Of a stretch of DNA of 64,000 bases, positions 20,746 to 33,317 are shown piece by piece. A program made the position numbers and the translations under genes. Source of the stretch: Saturnia japonica (Eukaryota; Arthropoda; Insecta; Lepidoptera; Saturniidae); contig CM065312.1 of assembly GCA_033032175.1 (NCBI GenBank), positions 4,588,001 through 4,652,000 on the forward strand, in the 5' to 3' direction. Every line of letters starts with the position of its first letter. The stretch's first letter is position 1. The notes under the pieces are model-generated. The model saw nothing but the letters and a program-made list of their open reading frames with translations. It was not told where the DNA came from and did not search any database.

Positions 20746-23700
20746 ATAAAGATGTTAGATATTTATCCCTACCTCGGGCCGAGTGGAAGATTATATAAGG
20801 CGTATACAAGGAGCGGAGGCATGCTCGCTTAGATCGTAGGACCCATAGGTCAAACCATTCACATTGCTTATAGAAATTCGTCATAAGCTAGCGAATATAA
20901 GATAAACGAATCATTTTTTTCTATTATAAAAGGAAACTTTGCACTAGTTTCCGGATATAGGTAAGGTAAAAAACTAGCAACCGCCTACGACTACGTTCAC
21001 GTTCACATTCTTCTTCTTCTTCCTATACTTCTTCTATAAAAATCGATGTTTGTATGTATATTCCCAATAGAGTCCAAAACGGATGAAAAGATTTGATGAA
21101 ACTTTCAGATAATCTTCATATTTTATTAGCCTAAGCGAGTGATCCTGTAAAATTTGGTAGCGTTCGGATCAATGTTCCCTCTTGATGACGCCATAATTCT
21201 TTTAACTAAGCACCCAAGTGTTATAACAATACTTACTATAGCGAAAGCATGAAAATTTAAAGGATACTTTAATATTAAGTGTGAGAGGTTAACTGTTTTT
21301 CCCAAGTCCCTTGACAAACACTATGAAAATCAGACCGAGAAGCAAAGTTCAGCCTAGTATAGCCGTAGCCCACTACCGATTTGGAAATTTGTATACATTA
21401 TTAAACAGACGTCACATTGACGTATACGGATAATTTAGGTGGACATCTGGCAACGTCACTCGCGACAATGTCCTCATAACTAAACCCGCCTACGATTCAC
21501 CATGTGGAGTGTAATCCTCACTCGCTTTTACGTAAAACATCTTGCTGTTTACGACAAAACGAGAATTATTTTTTGGAATTTTGTCAGTTACAACTTATTA
21601 CTATCATAAACATGGATTGAAGGATTTGTTTGTGTATGTATCCTACGTTTCGATGTATGATTTTCCTCGTGATAAGTTTTTTTTTTTTTTTTTCTGTAAC
21701 ACAACAAAGTTAGGTCATTGTACCTGTTGGCAAACACAGTGGAATCTAAAATCAACTGCGGTTACCGAAAGACCTACTAATGGATCGCCTGTCGTAGCTC
21801 TCTCTTCACGTTATAATTGAAGGACCTGTTATTGTTTTAGGACAAAGGCGCACAACAAAAAAGTAAAAAGTTCGCGCGCGTTATGGGTGCGAAAAAGTTT
21901 GCACATCTCTAGAGGAAGCTCGATAAGCACAATGTGCACATCCGCGGTGTTCGATTTCCAACTTCCTTCACCCCATATCTGCGAATGTAACTTTACATTA
22001 ATAAAAGCCGATTATCTCGTGCTCGAGTTCGTCTGTTGATTATTACGTAGCAATAACTATCGTACATTAAACGCAATTTTGCTAATGTCCCGTATAAAAG
22101 TGATACAACATGGAGCGTTGACGACGACGGACAAGTGCCAACGTCATTCACCACCCACGCTGCCCGTGTAATGCCAACGATAAATAATGAACGTTATAAA
22201 ATTAAATTTCAATTTAAACAAAATATTTACTCTGTATCATTGCTATTTTAATAATTGCTTTTAGAAAATTATAAATTATAATTTAAATTAAAATGAAATA
22301 AATATACACTCTTGATGATGTGAATAGATTTATTATAGCAGTGTTAAAAAAATTACATAACTTGGATTGCCGATTAACAACTAAATGCATTCTAAATATT
22401 CTTTCCGTACTATATTAATGATATATTATGTACACTAAGACTGCCAACTTTGTGTGAGAAAAATAACGTATTCTTTGAATGGAAAAAAAGTATTTGGAAG
22501 AAAAAATAAAAAAAATAATTTGTGTTTTGTTCTAATAAAATATTCTTTATTATTTTTTTTATTCTCAACGCTAGTTTTATAATAGAGATTTAGATTCCAA
22601 TAGGTAAATAATAACCTGTTTTAAATTAAATTTATGAATGACTTGTTTCTTTTCGCCACTTCAAATTAATTGTGGAAAAAACTCTCATAGTGAAAACTAA
22701 GTGGTGAGTACAGAGAATAAATAAGTTTTTTTTAAAGACTTGGTAACTAATCAGATTCATTTTTAAGTACATATTACCGTTCGTTAATAGTATTTTTCTC
22801 TGAAACTTCTTTATCATTATTAGAAGGTTTTCTTTTGATCTATACTGCTATATGTATACTATACTTCTAAGTATTGATAAATAGTTCATTAATTACTCAA
22901 AGTATTTTTGGATTCTTACTTAATTTATAAGCAGAAATATAAAGTATATTTATCAAAAATAGATTAGAATACTTGATTATAAAGTATAGCTGGCAACCCT
23001 AGTATACACGACTAACAACCCTATAGGCAAAATGTAGTCTATATCACTCAGAGAGAACGTAGCTTTCTAATATTGGATCAATACTTTCAGAGATTAACCT
23101 CACACAAACAAACTTTATTTCTTTAAAATAATAAATAGGTCGAAGTTATCAAGTTTATTACAATAAACACGATGTTAAAGAAGTACTTACCCTTTTTGAA
23201 TACAAAAACGAAAGTTTAAATGATGCTAATGAATCAAAAAAAATTTTGATTTTTATTCTTTTCGTTCCAATTTCCTTTATTTGTATTACTTTTAGTTACA
23301 TGTCACACTGCTTTTGCGATATTGGTGATGACTATTCCTCTGGTTATTGGTCTATGATGACTATCTTTAATTTTTTACTTCATGGAAGTTGAACCTTAAA
23401 GCAAAGAACTTTACGTTCTATATTCCTCGGGATTAGAGTATAATTCCAGCCTGGAGTAGAATTCCAGTCTTTTAATCTTATTTTTAACAGCAAATCTCAT
23501 TTGACGCGCACGACGCATTTGCGGTTTTCCGTATTTTAAAGCCGATTCCAATAGACAATTTTATGAAACTTCACCACGTCTGTTTGATAAATCGCTTTGG
23601 AACATTATTTAAGTGTTTAATTAATAATTACGTATTATTTTATGTGTTATTATTCGTGTTTTAATTTTTTAGAACTTAAGTATTTAGCGGTTATATTAAT

Positions 23701-25553
23701 TACAAATGTTATACACGGACTGGCGAGGACTCGCATTTATTACGTAGTCGTAATTATTATCGTATCATAATTTTATTTTTACTCATATTATTGAAATTTT
23801 TTTTAGTCTTCTGCTTCTTTTTCCTAACTTGGCAACTGTTCCACTTTAGTGTAGACCATTACTGGCGTTATCAAGTGAATATAGTGTATCCAGTCCTATG
23901 ATGATTTCAGCATTCAGTTTATAACAAGATCGTGGCTTCATTATTAGAACTTTCTAGGGAGTTTTTGTGGCATTTCAGAATTCAAGGTCCATGTGATTAT
24001 TTCCAATCCACATCTCTTGTGTACAATTACCAAGCTTTATTATGCAAAATTCCATCTGTACATATAAACGGACAGATTGCCTTTTTTTAAAAATGTTATA
24101 TTCTGGTCAGAATCCTTTACAATATACGTCTATATACAAATCGACAGATTTAATTTACTTAACTGCATTTAATAGTACCTATCTAAAACTACTCAATAAT
24201 AGTATAATTATTAATGTATTAATGTAGTAATGTATTTATCTAAGACCTGGGTGGAAGATACAGCTGAATATTAGAATAACATAGTATCTGATAATATTAG
24301 TGTTATCAACTAAAATTGTAAATGACAGAACGTTTTAATTAGTTAAAGAACAAATGCGAGATTATTCTGAAAATTGGGTCGCGGAATCCGTTTCACTGGG
24401 TAATTGGGCTTCCGATGTCTCAAAGAGAAACGGCTTTGAGAATTTGAAGTGTTTTCGGGAGTGTAATGTTCATTTGATATCAATAATCTGTTCTATTTCT
24501 GTCAGGGAATATTGAAAAGACGAAATTATTTTAGGAATGCTATTTTCTCATCATAAAATCTTTACAAGTACTGTGAAGTTTATAATAGTGACTTCTATAA
24601 CCTAAGCATCATGATTTCCGAGTACGATGATGATGAGAGATGTATTGAACTTATTCAAGAAATTAATTTAATGTACTCATATATTAAAATATAAAGCTTT
24701 TATTATTATTTTTTGTTTGGTTCTAATGTCTAGAGCTACCACCCTCAAAGGTATTAGTACACTAAGATTTGCGCGTGAGTCGTTTGATTTTCAAGACAAA
24801 GACGGAAACGAGGTCGCGCACAAAAGCAAACTAAATTAAGATATTTCTTGGGTTACTTATAGATATTAGAGAGACTATGAAAACCCGAAAGGTAAAACTG
24901 TTATTTTATTTAAAACTTCTTCATGAATGACGTCCTGTTTCTCCAATGAGCCAATCGAAATAAAAATAAATAATTACTTTGAAAAATAGCTTTAAAAGTA
25001 TTAGGTATATTGACGAAAATTTTCCGTTTCCGATCAAAGTTGTGAATTTAGTTACACATTTCGAATTGGGTCGCCAGAACCCGTTTGGTTCGGATTAAAC
25101 GCTTTCAAACTGGATAAGGCAGCACTCGAAATGATTACCTTAAATAAATGCGGGGAAGAGGGTAAGTGGGTAGTTAGAGTGATTGGTGGTAATCTAGGTC
25201 TAGCTTCGACCTTGTACACAGTCTTGACTGTGATGAAGCTTCTTACAAAAATATAGGTGCAGTCTCTTGGTAAATGTGTTTACGTATGTATATGTCGGCA
25301 CTACTGTCCGGAAATAATGACAAAAGTAGCATAGATTATATTTTAAACGCGGTAGTTTAAAAAGTAAGGTATGCATATTCGTTTAAAAATTTCACTGTTT
25401 TAAAGGAAACATTGCTGATGGTGCCTTTTAGTCATATTAAACGATAAATAATAGAACGTGTAAAACCAATTAAATTATAGTTTTAGAAAATTATAATACG
25501 TCTAAAATATTTTACGATGTATTTAATATATCTTCCATTTATTATTTCTAAAG
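20746..25553. other. Gene-poor spacer
   Basis: About 4.8 kb of A+T-rich DNA with short open frames only, none with a recognisable domain. A run of T lies near 21680. Nothing here could be assigned to a transposon family. Confidence 0.5.
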
Positions 25554-25604
25554 TACAGTGTAAACTCTTTATAACGTTATCCTTTATAACGATAAACTCC
25601 CTAT

Positions 25605-25804
25605 TGTAGCAGATTATGAGCCGGTAGCGCAGTGGAAGTTATTTGTAGTAATAAATAAAACCAGCATATAAAAGTAAAGAACAGGGAAAAAACATATATA
25701 TATTGTAGCAAAGATCTTTACACAACAAAAGACAACTGTGTGACACATACCAAATTTAAAATATGGAAGGTACAAATTTATTATAAAAGAGTATCTACTC
25801 AACA
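25605..25804 (-). repeat. Copia 3' LTR
   Basis: 200 bp, TG...CA ends. Nearly identical to 30137-30338. It contains the same tRNA-iMet-like block GCGCAGTGGAAG (plus strand 25627-25638). Confidence 0.93.
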
Positions 25805-25910
25805 CGCTCCCTTAAATTGTACCTTCCAAAACATAGTATAACTATCTACTATATACTTAGAGAAACAAACAAGGTATATAAACATAACAGCACATTAAAA
25901 ATTTAAGAAA

Positions 25911-26945
25911 CTAAGTAACGCCTAAACCTTCCATACAAAAATAATGTTTCTGCTTAGGCAGTGGTTTCGTTAATATATCACCAAGCATCAATTCTGTTGG
26001 AATATATTTCACCACAATATCTTTGTTAGTTTTTAACGTATCTCTCAAGAAATTATACTTGATACTAATGTGCTTACTGCGGGAATGGAATACGGGATCT
26101 TTCGATAACGCTATTGCTCCCTGATTGTCCGCATGTAATTGTACCCTGCTCACAGTCGCTAACCCGATTTCAGTCAACAAACTATTTAAGTAGATAGCCT
26201 CTTTAATAGCTACCGATAAACTTACATATTCTGCCTCACAAGTAGAAGTCGCGACAGACCTCTGTTTTTGTGACTTCCAGGATATTGCTGCACCAGCTAA
26301 GGTAAAAACATAACCTGAATAACTACGTCTATCTATAATACAATTGCCCCAATCACTATCAGAATATCCCTTAATAGACTTACCAGTTTTCTTATAAACA
26401 AGACCATAATCACGCGTCCTTTTTAAGTAACGCAGGATCCTCATTGCCGCTTTCCAACAATTTTTATCTGCTTTATCGACAAACTGACCCATTTTTGCTA
26501 CTGCATTTGCAATATCTGGCCTGGTACCTACGGATAAATATATCAAACATCCTATTAACTCCCTATACGGAAAAATAGAATCACTATCAGTATCAATATT
26601 CTGTAGTTTTAAATTAACCTCCATTGGTGTGGCATTTGTATCCTTACAATCTTGGAGTCCAAAACGTTGTACTATTTTATTTATGTATTGAGATTGTGTC
26701 AACTTTATGACGTTGTCACTTCTATCAATATCTATTCCCAATATAAACTTTGCAATTCCATAGTCTTTCAATTCGAACTCTTTTCCTAATTCCTTTTTAA
26801 AATCCAGAATACAATCTTTTTTCTGACTTGCAATCAAAATATCGTCCGTATATACACAGACAAAGAGTTTTGATCCGCAGTCGTCAACCTCTTTAAAATA
26901 CAAACACGGCTCATTTAATGACTGCTTAAAGTTCATATTCTTCAA
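25911..26945 (-). pseudogene. pol: Copia reverse transcriptase C-terminal half and RNase H
   Basis: A 344-residue open frame. It contains the RT catalytic pair in VCVYTDDILIAS, the GTRPDIANAVAKM block, and RNase H (GYSDSDWGNC, then STCEAEYVSLS). It ends in the typical ILTKPLPK region just before the purine tract and 3' LTR. Confidence 0.9.
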
Positions 26946-27960
26946 TTTTTCGTCGTCTTATGTTCCACTGGCGTCCAGATTGCTTTAAGCCATACAAAGA
27001 CTTGCGTAAACGGCAAACATTGCCACCCGCTCGTATGTCCGCTAACATTTGCTGCGCCTGTTTCTTGACTAAAAAATCTTCCGTTTGTAACAATTTAACG
27101 AGACTTTCTTTTAAAAATTCCGGTATTTTCATGTATACCTCTTCGTCTAGATATCCATTCAGATAGGCTGTGTTGATATATATCTGATGTATTTCCATAT
27201 CTAACTCAACAGCTAAAGCGGATAACAATCTGACAGTATCAAGCCTCATCACTGGCGCAAAAGTATCACGACAATCAATACCGTATCGCTGACTGTAACC
27301 TTTGGCAACCAATCTGGCTTTTTTCTTTTCAGATTTGTCCACATTTATCTTTGTAGTTAGAACGAATCGACATCCTACTACATCACGATTTGAGGGCTTC
27401 TTGACGATTTCCCACGTCCGGTTTTTAACGAGACTTCGTATCTCTGAAGTAATCGCTTCTTTCCAAAGCTTTTCTTCACTACTCGATAACGCCTCTTTTA
27501 ACGAAATTTCCATTGCATTGCCCACGAAATCTTCACAATCAGTAAATTCATCTAAACTTACAGCTGTTTCTTCATTGTTGGCATTATTTCCACCTACTTC
27601 ACTCCACTCATCTTCGTCTTGCTCTCGTTCGCTTCTCGGTGCACTGACAGTTCGGTACACCTTCTTCGGCCTACCTACTTGACCTCTTTGAATTCTAGGT
27701 CTACCTGGACCTCTTCGAACTTCTTCTCGTACTTCTTCTAGGACAGTACTATCACTCAAAGGAGGCTCATGTTGAGCTGACCCTTCAATATCAGTCTTTG
27801 AAGTCGATGGTTTAATTTCTAAGTCCACATACTTGACTGGCCTCCCTTCTTGTGATTCAGTCACAACCTGTAGTGGGTCTATGTTGTTCTCGTTTTCAGA
27901 TGTGTTTACGTCTAAAAACCTTACATCTCTTGCAACAATCAGTTTACGATCATTCGGCAA
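26926..27960 (-). pseudogene. pol: Copia integrase tail and reverse transcriptase N-terminal half
   Basis: In the same frame as the Gag-integrase piece above, beyond its TGA. It contains the acidic linker, the RT start KEALSSSEEKLWKEAI, and ARLVAKGYSQRYGID...DTFAPV. In the block that normally carries the first catalytic Asp the sequence reads HQIYINTAYLNG, where other Copia elements have D at the Y position. It ends after KSLYGLKQSGRQWN because of a 1-nt frameshift near 26945. Confidence 0.88.
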
Positions 27961-28083
27961 CCATACTCTATATCCTTTTTGGTCTCTAGGATATCCGACA
28001 AAAATTCCTTCTACACTACGAGCTGTAAATTTATCCTTATTTATATCCTTATCTAAAATAAAAATTTTATTTCCAAAAGGTCT

Positions 28084-30000
28084 TCAATAATTTATATTTA
28101 CACGTCTATCAAAGAATTTCTCATATGGTATTTCGCCATTAATCGCGGTAGATGGGCACCTATTTCTAACATGACATGCCGTCACTACAGCATCCGCCCA
28201 AAACCCGCCTGAAAGTTTAGATGATAACAACATGCATCTTGCCATCTCAACCAGTGTTCTATTCATCCTCTCAACTACACCGTTTTGCTGTGGAGTATGA
28301 GGAATCGTTTTTCTTCTAGAAATTCCTTCTTTACTCAAGAAGTCATCAAACTCTTTATTACAATACTCACCGCCATTATCAGTTTGTAAGTATTTTATTT
28401 TCTTGCCAGTCATATTTTCTACATATTGCTTGTATATTTTAAACACAGTAAAAACCGAACTCTTCTTACTTAATAAATATACCTCGCACCATCTCGTAGA
28501 ATCGTCGATAAACGTCACAAAATATTTCGCGCCTCCTAAGGCTGCATTTTTCATAGGACCACATACATCGGAATAAACTATTTTTAGTTTTTCATTACAC
28601 GGTCCGCTCGAGTAAGAAAAAGGAAGAGAACTCATTTTACCACGTATGCATATTTCGCAATTACGCAACCTATTGACGGTACTCATATTAGTTCCGACAC
28701 ATAGATTGCAATGGTCTAAGAGTTTTGTTAGATCGTTTGCATTTAAGTGACCCAAACGCTCATGCCATTTTAAAATATCGCTTTCATTAGAAACCGATGA
28801 AGCTTGAGCACACTGTTCCTTTACATAATAAAGATTATCTTTTCGAAATGCGATTAACTTCACATTACCATCAGTATCAGTCACTAGAGCCCTATCATCC
28901 CTAAACGTAACATGAAACCCCTTATCGGTAATTTTTGCAACTGAAATCAAGTTAGTTCGCAAATCAGGAACATATAACGTGTTAGGTAGTTCAACTACAC
29001 TTTTGAAGTTAGTATTATATGCAGACAATCTTACTGTACCTTTACCTTGTACTAGAGCACTCTGATTAGTAGCCAGAGTCACTTTACCGTCAGAAGGCTG
29101 TAAAGTTTTTTCAAAATAGGTTTTATCGTTACATAAATGACTCGTACAACCGCTATCGATAATCCAGTTTCCATTCTCGCAGTTTCCAAAGTGACAATCA
29201 CCTGAAACACAATTAAATGTTACAAAACTAGTATCGACCTTTTCTGTTGTTAATTTATTTTCTGATACATATTTTACCAAATCCTTCTGTTTTAATTTAT
29301 TACATTCCGAAGCTTTGTGTCCCTTTTTTTGACATTTAAAACATTTGTAAACAAACTTAGACATTTTATCGACAGACTGTACAGAGTTTGATCCAAATTT
29401 CTTCTTATTTCTCTTCAAAACATTGAAAGTATTATCGCTACTCGATCTCCTAGCATTGCTTTCTTCAAGAATTTTAATTTTTAATATCTCCGGGTCCGGA
29501 AATGTATCTCTAGACTCAATTGCACACCTGAAATTCTCGAAACTTGATGGCAAGCTAAACAATAGCATTATCGATGCTAAATCATTGTGAATTTCTACGT
29601 CCATCTCGTGTAACTTGCATTTAGCGTCAAAGAACTTGGCCAAGTGTTCGTGAATATCATCACCTTCGCTCATTTTACATAATATGAGCTGCTTCAGTAA
29701 GCTAGCCTTCCTAGCTGGTCCTTTCGAAGCATATACCGACTCAAGTTTCAACCAAACATCGTTTGATGTCTTACACTCTTTTATATGACGAAACTCGCTC
29801 GGGCTCATCGCTAAAAGTAGCTCTGCCTTCGCTTTTGAGTCTTGTGACTCCCATAAAGCCGCCTCTGGTAATTCGACTGGCTTTGGTTTACTACCATCTA
29901 CGTATTCCCATAAATCGTTCTTTATTAAAATCGCCTGTGCGTGTACCTTCCAGGAATCATAGTTATTCCTACCAAGAACCTCGATCCTCACTGTAGTCAT
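28084..30000 (-). pseudogene. gag-pol: Copia Gag-protease-integrase open frame
   Basis: A 638-residue open frame from ATG at 29998-30000. Gag is in the first roughly 230 residues, with zinc knuckle CFKCQKKGHKASEC. The protease site IIDSGCTSHL follows near residue 280. The GAG-pre-integrase zinc region is KWHERLGHLN...CEICIRGK. The integrase catalytic triad is in VYSDVCGPM, LQTDNGGEY and PQQNGVVERMNRTL, all intact. The frame ends at a premature TGA at 28084-28086. The following 42 codons in the same frame continue the integrase C-terminal region, so this single stop separates it from the rest of pol. Confidence 0.9.
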
Positions 30001-30119
30001 GGTGCCGCCCTTTTCGCTGCTCCACTTACAATTGATCTCTTTGCACTTTTATTCGACGATCACATATGATAACTCTTCTTTCGTTATCCACCGATTTTAT
30101 TTATATATTATTATCGGCA

Positions 30120-30134
30120 ACTGGGCCCATAACC
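30120..30134 (-). other. Primer binding site, internal tRNA-iMet type
   Basis: The minus strand reads GGTTATGGGCCCAGT, complementary to the anticodon-arm region of initiator tRNA-Met. Drosophila copia uses a tRNA half fragment priming from this region. It lies 2 nt inside the 5' LTR. Confidence 0.85.
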
Positions 30135-30136
30135 AT

Positions 30137-30338
30137 TGTAGCAGATTATGAGCCGGTAGCGCAGTGGAAGTTATTTGTAGTAATAAATAAAACCAGCATA
30201 TAAAAGTAAAGAACAGAGAAAAAACATATATATATATTGTAGCAAAGATCTTTACACAACAAAAGACAACTGTGTGACACATACCAAATTTAAAATATGG
30301 AAGGTACAAATTTATTATAAAAGAGTATCTACTCAACA
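30137..30338 (-). repeat. Copia 5' LTR
   Basis: 202 bp, TG...CA ends. Adjoins the primer binding site across 2 nt. It contains AGCAGA (30140-30145) and GCGCAGTGGAAG (30159-30170), both matching the 5' part of initiator tRNA-Met. Confidence 0.93.
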
Positions 30339-30818
30339 CCTATAACGTTGAAGTGAGACCAACTTGGTTGGTTTGCGTTAAAACCCATATATTGAAACAC
30401 TCTTTATAGCGATACGCCATTCTCTATTACGAAGAAATGTGTTCATATTTTTAGACAGTAAATATTTATTATCGATATTATTGTTTATTATCAGGTAACA
30501 AAAAATTTTGAAGCTTGGAAACATCGAGGTTGGTCTAGCTTTTGTTATCCTTAATTGCCTTGAACACGTGCAGTATGACGCATTGTTTTCTCGGAAGTGA
30601 TGGTCTTCGACCAAGCATACTGAGTACCTATCGTATTATCAATCGTAAACCTACTTTGAAACTGTTAACATGGTCAGTAAACGGAAAGCAATTAGTGTTG
30701 ACGAAGCGAAAATTCTTGTTAATTCGGTTGTTTTTTTGTTTACTCCATATAACGATAACTCTCTATAACGACAAAAAATGCTCAGTCCCTTGAGTTTCGG
30801 TATAAAGAGTTTACACTG

Positions 30819-31898
30819 TAATTACATTTTATCAATAGATGGCGATATGAGCACTCCAAAGTAATAACGAACGCACCCATATTATATATACTTGCAATAA
30901 AATTAATTAAAAAATATATTTAACAAGAAATAACATATTTATCAATCTATACTAACATATAAAACTCTTTGTGTGGATTGCTATGTATGCGTGAAAAGAT
31001 ATAATATAATTTGATGCATTTTGATTAAACATTTCTACATGTTTCTCATGATTGCAGAAGCACTATAAACTATGTAAGTATATTAAGTTAAAACATCCGT
31101 CTAGAAAAGCTGCATCAGCAATAAAAATAATATGTGAACAAGAATTTGTTTGTCTGAACGTGCTAATCTTTTGTATTACCAGTACCAAAATGGTGGCAGC
31201 GTATTTTATTATTAACCAACCTGGCTAGCTAACCCTCAAGTTAAAAATCTGTCGCCAAGCACATATATATATGTGTGTTCCGGAAGCTGTACTTAAGAGC
31301 CAGTTTCCCCATTAGATTTAGCGTGTTACCGTCTTGGGCCATATTGTCACTTAAAATCGGGTAAGATTGTGGCCATAAGGGTAAACCTATAAAGTAATAA
31401 AAAGTACTTTTTGTATATATTTTTTTCTGTTTTATTTACGAAGATTCTAAGCTATTTATACAATACACTAGCGCCTTAACAGAGCGGAGCAGCAACCACA
31501 AACGTCGACCAATCTGTAAACTAGGCAAATAGGCACGTATAATCCAAATTTAACGCCGGCAAAACTGCATGGCACAGCTAGCGTCATATAAAAGGGAATA
31601 AGGTTTTTCTGAATGCTCATCGGGCAAAATATTTCTTGATAATTATTTATAAATGTTATAATAATAATAGGTTTTAGTATCCATCAAGAACTCTAAAAAA
31701 AATTCATTGGCAGTCGTTCTGAGTCATTACCTATTCGAAATATTTAACGCAAAAGGAATTATACGGATTAATATTTTGTGGAATTTTAATTACAGCCAGT
31801 GATTATTTTTGGCATCTGTCTACAGTTGAGAAGTATTTTAAATTAGAATAAATTCTTAAACGAAACTATTTCATTTTAGTCGATTTAATCTTATTAAA
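30819..31898. other. Spacer with a possible Helitron-like copy
   Basis: From 30946 (TCTATACTAACATATAAAACTC after an A) to 31581 (GGCACAGCTAG) the ends resemble the Helitron-like family, but the 3' flank is C rather than T. An ATATAT palindrome lies near 31260-31276. No coding signal. Confidence 0.35.
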
Positions 31899-32525
31899 TC
31901 TATACTAATATAATAAAGCGGATTTTTTTGTTTATTGGTTCAGGTCGAGCAAAGTGTTATTGAGGTTTTCCTATGAAATTCTCAGTAGCAGCATTCCATT
32001 TCAATCCATTCCATTATTTTAATTTTTCATTGTCTCCTTAATTATGTATCGAAATGACATACTATAAAGAGCAAAATTTAACTTCATAAAATTGTCTTTA
32101 TGATGAAGTAACTTTTGTTCGTAAGTATTAATATGCCTTGTCTAAAAATAATGCTTATAAATCACTTTTTAATTTTCAACAAATCTTTGTCACAAAATAC
32201 CATATTTTGGCTTATGTATAAGAGATATAAGAGATGCTATCGCTGACTTTTTTGCTACATATACTAAGGACCAATATTTTCGTAGAACATTGTATTTGTG
32301 TATCATTAACGACTACACCAGCGCACGTGGTTAGAGCAGTTCGAGAGGGCCTCGACTTCCAACTTACTTAACAAAAATCAATATATAAGGAGTTGTAGCC
32401 TAATATTCCTTGTGAGTCTGGCTATCATATACAAAAGAATTTTCGAATCCGAATGGCAGTTCCAGAGAAGAGAGTGTTTAGACAAACAAAAAAAAAACCT
32501 TTTCGCTTTATTATATTAGTATTGA
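31899..32525. mobile_element. Inverted-repeat element, about 627 bp
   Basis: The left end TCTATACTAATATAATAAAGCG and the right end (reverse complement TCAATACTAATATAATAAAGCG) form an approximately 22-bp inverted repeat, with poly-A/T next to each. The middle (32013-32227) is a 215-bp repeat that recurs at 42086-42300. Alternatively it is two head-to-head Helitron 5' ends. Confidence 0.45.
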
Positions 32526-33317
32526 CTATAGACTATAAATTTAATATTCTTAATTGAATTGTAATTTTCAAATGATTTTATTAAGCACTTAGAACTGTGT
32601 TATTTTAAAGTGAACTCTTTGAAAGTTAGCTTGATCGAGAATATTCTTAGCTATGATTCAAGAAAATGTTTTTAGTCTTCTGAATATTATCATCTCTTTT
32701 CTACCTGATAAATGGACGTGAGAATTTTTTTACCAAAAAAAATATTTCCAGACAAATTTCGAAATATTAATCATTTGCCAGGCGAGTATATAATATTATC
32801 GTGAACCTCAATATACCCATCTTTCGCCTTTTTGATCTGTGGTTAAACGACTTTATATCTTGTGGCCAAAAGTAAGTTATACTAACAACGAACGCGTTTG
32901 AGTGTATCGTTTGGAATTTTGCAATATACATGCGAGTTATAATGTAATGTTTACCATATAACATAGCATGACGTCTTTGTTACCAAGGCGATAGATAGCG
33001 CGGCGTCCCAATGTCAACCAAAGTCAAGTAAAACAAAAATGTAAAAATAGTATTTTCTTACATAAAATCGTAACTATTTTATAAATAGAGGCAAACGGAC
33101 GTGTTTCATAAACGTCGGGCGAGTTTTACGACTGTAGTGAAATAAAATGTCCATCAACCGCGAGAATCTCACCGAGTACGTTGCGAAGACAAACAATAAT
33201 CTGTAGAAATAAGAGAAAAGCCATATGTATATTAGTCATGTTTTTATGTGCAAATTAACAATTTGTAATATCATTGTAAAACACGATTTTCTATTTGTCT
33301 TGAACTGTTTTCTTATA
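32526..33317. other. No gene recognised
   Basis: A+T-rich spacer. Short open frames only. Confidence 0.5.

Larger units (their letters stand above)
25605..30338 (-). mobile_element. Complete Copia element, 4734 bp, with LTRs and 5-bp TSD
   Basis: Two LTRs (25605-25804 and 30137-30338, TG...CA ends) differ by one substitution and a 2-nt TA-repeat length change. The direct duplication CCTAT is at 25600-25604 and 30339-30343. A primer site at 30120-30134 matches initiator tRNA-Met, and a purine tract (minus strand AAGGGAGCG) abuts the 3' LTR. The polyprotein is in three pieces because of one TGA (28084-28086) and a 1-nt frameshift near 26945. Despite these lesions, the close LTRs indicate a recent insertion. 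Confidence 0.95.
25556..30818 (+). mobile_element. Pogo/Tigger-like MITE (copy A), split by a Copia element
   Basis: Ends carry the 21-bp inverted repeat CAGTGTAAACTCTTTATAACG (right end with one difference), flanked by TA at 25554-25555 and 30819-30820. The unsplit element would be about 530 bp. It keeps only the first codons of the transposase (ATG near 30670, SKRKAISVDE on the plus strand). It is therefore a deletion derivative of the element at 45202-46456 in the opposite orientation. A Copia element occupies 25605-30338. Confidence 0.8.

Noticed and set aside
10330..22165. Recurring CAACGTCACT / CAACGTCATT text at 10340, 21450 and 22140
   Set aside because: Similarity is limited to about 15-20 nt and does not extend, so it is not evidence of a repeat family.
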